Positions 60,378 through 64,000 of a DNA stretch of 64,000 bases are shown one piece after another; the stretch's first letter is position 1; each line of letters opens with the position of its first letter. The stretch is taken from positions 75,312,414 through 75,376,413 of the forward strand of contig CM038471.1 of the NCBI GenBank assembly GCA_021464415.1, in the 5' to 3' direction. The stretch is from Lonicera japonica. Taxonomy: Eukaryota; Streptophyta; Magnoliopsida; Dipsacales; Caprifoliaceae. The notes beneath the pieces were generated by a model, which ran no database searches, was not told the origin of the DNA, and saw only the letters and a list, made by a program, of their open reading frames with translations. Position numbers and translations under genes: made by a program.

Positions 60378-60394
60378 CTTATAAAACCTAGGGT
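60378..60394 (+). promoter_or_regulatory. SUN1: likely TATA box with adjacent telo-box-like motif (SUN gene)
   Basis: TTATAAAACC is directly followed by TAGGGTTC, one base off the TAGGGTTT telo-box common in promoters of plant housekeeping genes. It lies about 165 bp upstream of the SUN start codon, consistent with a short leader. Confidence 0.5.
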
Positions 60395-60549
60395 TCAAAC
60401 TCCCATTTTTTTGTTAGTAAAATCCCTAAAATCTTCACCCCTCACTTTTCTTTCCAAAAGAAAAATTCTCCAAAAGCCCCAAATCCATTTCCTCTTTCTG
60501 TACATAAACATTTCCTTTTCAAAATTCAAATTCCAAGCCCTAAAAAACA

Positions 60550-62326
60550 ATGTCCGCTTCTACAGTTTCAATCACCGCAAACCCGGCCACAGCAAGGCGG
60601 AGATCAGCGGTAGAGAAGAAGTCCGGCATAGATTTGATCGGCACCGACGCTTCTCCGGTGAATGATAAACTCGCGGGAAATGATACTGCCGGGAAGGATC
60701 TGAGCCACTCGATTAGAGGCGAAACGGTGTTGGAGAGATCTTCACGAGATGCGGTTCAGATAAAGAAACAGACCTTGCCCTCGAATTCAGCCGCATTGCC
60801 TCGTCGGACAACCAGAAAGGGTGGACCGAAAGCGGAGAAACCACGGTGGCAGACTGTTGTTAGTGTCTTTACCAAGAATTTGTTGCTTCTGATTGTACTT
60901 TTGGGCTTGGTTCAGATGATTCGCAGATTGGCTCTCAATTCAGGTAGGTTTTCTTTTTTAGTATGCTAAACATACTAAAAATTGGACAAACTTTTTATAC
61001 AAAGAGTGGCACCAATCCGATACCATGGAAGGCAGACAACACATTAAGGGCCGGATTGGTTGCATAAATTGGCTAATTTAAAAATTGGTTCAAAATAATT
61101 CAATTTTAACTTCTAAGTCGTGTAGTGTTTGGAAGACTAAGATGAGAAATTCCGAATATTAGAATAAAAACATGTTCGAAATTCCTCTAGGTTATTTAAA
61201 CTTTTCTTTAGAGGCATCAACATCAAGTGTAGACTAGTTTACCTCTAAGTATAAAGTCGGAGTGAATTCTCTACTTCCAGAATTATGCAATTTCAAGTTT
61301 TACTTGAAATGACTTAATGTGAGTTTTCATGAATCAACTTGAATTACCACATTTTTCATACTTCAATCCTCACAACCATACACAAATAAATGTAAAAATC
61401 ATAAATTGCCTAATTGTTATTCACAACTTGAGAAACAACCAAAAGGGCCCTAAATGTATGGCCTCACTTCTTAATTTGAGTGGTGCCACATTAGTTTGTA
61501 TAAAAGTTCAAGTTTAGCATTTCCCTTCTTTTTTGGTGAAATTTGAATATTATTGAAGCAACACAACTGATACATACAAGAAATCAAACAGTACAACAAT
61601 CAAAACAGAACCAAGAACTTTAAGCAACAACTGAAAAACATTAATGCAGGTAGTGTGGGCCCTGTTGTTCCTCAGTCGTCCGATTTTGAGGGCCGGATGG
61701 CAGAGATGGAGTCTTTTTTAAAGACCACGACGAAGATGATGCAGGTTCAAGTTGAGGTTGTGGACCGCAAGATCGAGAAAGAGATCGTGGGGCTGAGGAA
61801 GGAACTTGTTAAGAAGATTGATGATAGTGGTGCTGAAATCGGAAGCCAATTGGAGAGGTTAGACAGAAGAACCGAGAGTTTAGAGAAGTCTTTTGCTGAG
61901 TTGAGTGATAAAGAGTGGCTTGCGAAAGAGGATTTCGATAGATTTTTTGAGGAGTATAAGAAGGTGAAAGGGAGGGATGGAGGTGGAGAAGTGAATTTGG
62001 ATGAAGTAAGGGCTTTTGCGAGGAAGATTGTGGAGGAAGAGATTGAAAAACATGCTGCTGATGGGTTGGGTATGGTAGATTATGCTTTGGCCAGTGGCGG
62101 GGCTGTGGTTGTGAAGCACTCGGAACCGTTCATTCCGGGGAAAGTGAGTAGTTGGTTCCATGGGACTAATAGAAATGGGGTTCATAGTAATGCTGATAAG
62201 ATGCTGAGGCCAAGTTTTGGTGAGCCCGGTGAGTGCTTCCCTCTCAAAGGAAACAGTGGTTTTGTTATGGTCCGGCTCAGAACCGCCATCATTCCCGAGG
62301 CTGTAACTTTGGAACATGTTGCCAAG
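60550..62326 (+). CDS. SUN1: SUN-domain nuclear envelope protein (SUN1/SUN2 type), 3' end missing
   Basis: Inner nuclear membrane protein that binds KASH proteins in the perinuclear space to form LINC complexes, which set nuclear shape, nuclear movement and meiotic chromosome tethering. Two exons are in the window: 60550-60943 and 61650-62326, GT-AG, phase 1, giving 357 aa. The N-terminus MSASTVSITANPATARRRS is typical of plant SUN1/2. Next come a basic nuclear-localisation-like stretch (RRTTRKGGPKAEKPRW, residues 85-100), a single membrane segment (about 103-124), a charged coiled coil (about 145-265), and the start of the SUN domain (from about 270: DYALASGGAVVVKHSEPF, SSWFHG, PGECFPLKG, VRLRTAIIPEAVTLEHVAK). 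The rest of the SUN domain, about 100 residues, should be in an exon beyond position 64000. SUN1 versus SUN2 cannot be resolved. Confidence 0.93.
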
Positions 62327-63842
62327 GTGATCTTTCTGTCATCATTCTATTTACTCATCTTAGTTGGTTATTGTTCTTTAAAGCTGGTTTCTGTCAAGTT
62401 TTTATGTTTTCTAGGAATCCTAAATTGTTATGTCTCAAATTCAAATCAAGTGTTTAAAACTTTGAATCACTAGTTGTTAATTTCGTTAGCTGAAGCATAC
62501 GGTTTGGTTGATTGGTTATTTATGCATTCTATTTGCAATGACCATATTTTGTAAACTATACAACAAGTCCCAAACAATAATGAATATGCTACCATCATAC
62601 ATTACTTGAATCCCTTCTATTTTGGGTAATGTGATGTAGTCGCAAACTTTAATGAGTTTGCCACTATCATACTTAGCTTTAATCACTAAATCTTAGGACA
62701 ATCTAATGTTTTTTTTAGTCTATTATTACTGAATCTTGGCTTAATTGGATTGAAGGTGGTTTAATTTACACCAATTATGATTAAGGTAAACAAAAAATCA
62801 ACTTGGAAGTATTAAGTTACAACATTAATTTTGCAAGCGACTGCCTAACATGCTTCTACTTCTCTGTTGTCATAGGGGATATCTTTCTTTTTTGTATCTT
62901 GTGTGATAATATATGAAATAATCTCGTTTCATTGAGCATTTAAATATTTTGTTTGTTGCCATTGAACTAATGGTGACTTGAGGTGTTATTTAGGAAATAA
63001 AACCCACAGTCGTAGCTTCACACACTCTACAGAGTACCGACCTTGTGACATGACATCTGTAACCCATATCTGTACCAAGGTGGATTTTGTACTGCCATAT
63101 ATAATATCACTTATTGCTCATTATTTGGCACCAAATGTGGTTTATCTGTTCTCAGCTAAGTAGATACACCGCCCATAATGCTAAGCGCATTCTGAAAAGT
63201 GTTGTAACAGATAAACTCATAATGCTAGAGCAAAATCTGAGAAGCATTATCCAACAAAGGAAGTACCTTTCTTTGTTCTTCAAAATCTACCAATAGGATT
63301 CATCATGCTGGAAGTCAAGATTTTATCATTTATGGCAATAGATCGATTTATGAAATTTATTATAGTTACTGTATTGTCTTAGGTCAAAACGTACCATAGA
63401 TGAGGGATTTTATTAATTTCCTTTCCTGTATTGTTACCTTAGGCTTTATTTTGTGTCCTATTTATACACCCACATTATGAGTCTTCGTAAACACACCAGT
63501 ATAACAGCAGTTATGAGCACCAGTCCAGGGGCATACTCTACGTGTGTGCAATAGGATTCTTAGTAATTCTTCACATTTAAAACATATAATGACATTTGTT
63601 GCCTCTACTTTGAGCCTTTTATCATAAAACTCCTCCCCTATTAGTTTTATTTCTCTTACCTATCCTGCTTGTACGAACCTCCTGAAAGCTGCCTATCTAT
63701 CGAAATGCTCCTTTTGCTCTGTTCATCCCTGTTTTATGCTCCCCTAAACTTGGACTTTGTTCAAATTATGTATTATCTTCTTATTAGCGAATAAGGTCTC
63801 GTCAATCACAGCATCCATTGCAGAGGCCAAACCATTATCCAT
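62327..63842. other. SUN gene intron 2 (incomplete)
   Basis: Begins with the donor GTGATC after LEHVAK. I looked for the expected next block (SVAYDRSSAPK-like) in all plus frames and did not find it, so the acceptor lies outside the window. No other gene or delimited element is seen here. Confidence 0.6.
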
Positions 63843-64000
63843 CAATGTTTTAAAAAACGCTCGACTCGTACGAGTTGACTCGCGAGTCGAGGTGAGACGA
63901 ACGGGTAATGAGTCGAGGCTTACGAGTCAGGTGATATGTTGGATACTTACGAGTTATTTCATTGAGGCGGACGAGTCAACTCGGTTACGAGTTGACTCGT
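63843..64000. mobile_element. left end of a hAT-type MITE, cut by window edge
   Basis: CAATGTTTTAAAAAACG matches the TIR of the element at 35995-36461. It is followed by dense repeats of ACGAGTTGACTCG and CGAGTCGAGG in both orientations. The right end lies outside the window. Confidence 0.6.

Noticed and set aside
62978..63296. Two 60-aa plus-strand frames as the missing SUN exon
   Set aside because: Neither contains the conserved remaining SUN-domain motifs, and neither has an acceptor that keeps the frame with LEHVAK.

Overview
This is nuclear DNA of a flowering plant, most likely a eudicot. The evidence is AT-rich sequence, GT-AG introns from tens of bases to several kilobases, four plant-type genes, and a dense load of plant transposons. 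No virus, organelle block, rRNA operon or CRISPR array is seen. Splice junctions below were set by hand from GT/AG sites, reading frame and family conservation.

Four genes are supported. (1) Minus strand, coding 3777-13371 with a probable 5'UTR exon near 15.7-15.9 kb: a hydroxyproline O-arabinosyltransferase (HPAT/RDN1 family), 8 coding exons, 371 aa. (2) Plus strand, 32578-39939: an FMN-dependent NAD(P)H:quinone oxidoreductase (NQR), 3 exons, 199 aa, with a 6.3 kb second intron full of transposons. (3) Plus strand, 44300-50775: a MORN-repeat phosphatidylinositol-4-phosphate 5-kinase (PIP5K), 8 exons, 766 aa. (4) Plus strand, from 60550: a SUN-domain nuclear envelope protein (SUN1/SUN2 type); two exons (357 aa) are in the window and the rest of the SUN domain lies beyond the right edge. 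The four have unrelated jobs (Golgi glycosylation, quinone detoxification, phosphoinositide signalling, nuclear envelope tethering) and look like ordinary neighbours, not a cluster.

The rest is mostly mobile DNA, much of it with readable ends. The standout is a family of Mutator-like elements with two copies in opposite orientation, at 439-1965 and 37017-38996. Each has related termini and its own perfect 9-bp target duplication. Both are built as terminus, variable gene-like payload, array of short perfect palindromes, terminus. The payloads differ, and one carries a spliced-looking fragment resembling a plant MIF/MDL tautomerase gene. This looks like a Pack-MULE family with a constant palindromic array.

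Other delimited elements: a 297-bp TRIM retrotransposon with LTRs, PBS, PPT and 5-bp target duplication (7881-8177); a 4.2 kb TG...CA long terminal repeat with a 5-bp duplication (55529-59760); several hAT-type elements with 8-bp duplications (28840-29819, 30759-32152, 35995-36461, 51550-52786); PIF/Harbinger or Tourist-type elements with TAA/TTA duplications (14448-14725, 22610-22927, 33462-34843, 36594-36975, 43075-43563); a 308-bp near-perfect foldback element (2714-3021); a tRNA-derived SINE (6241-6396); and decayed LINE, Copia and MULE-transposase pseudogenes. The stretch 16.3-32.4 kb has no host gene that I can support.
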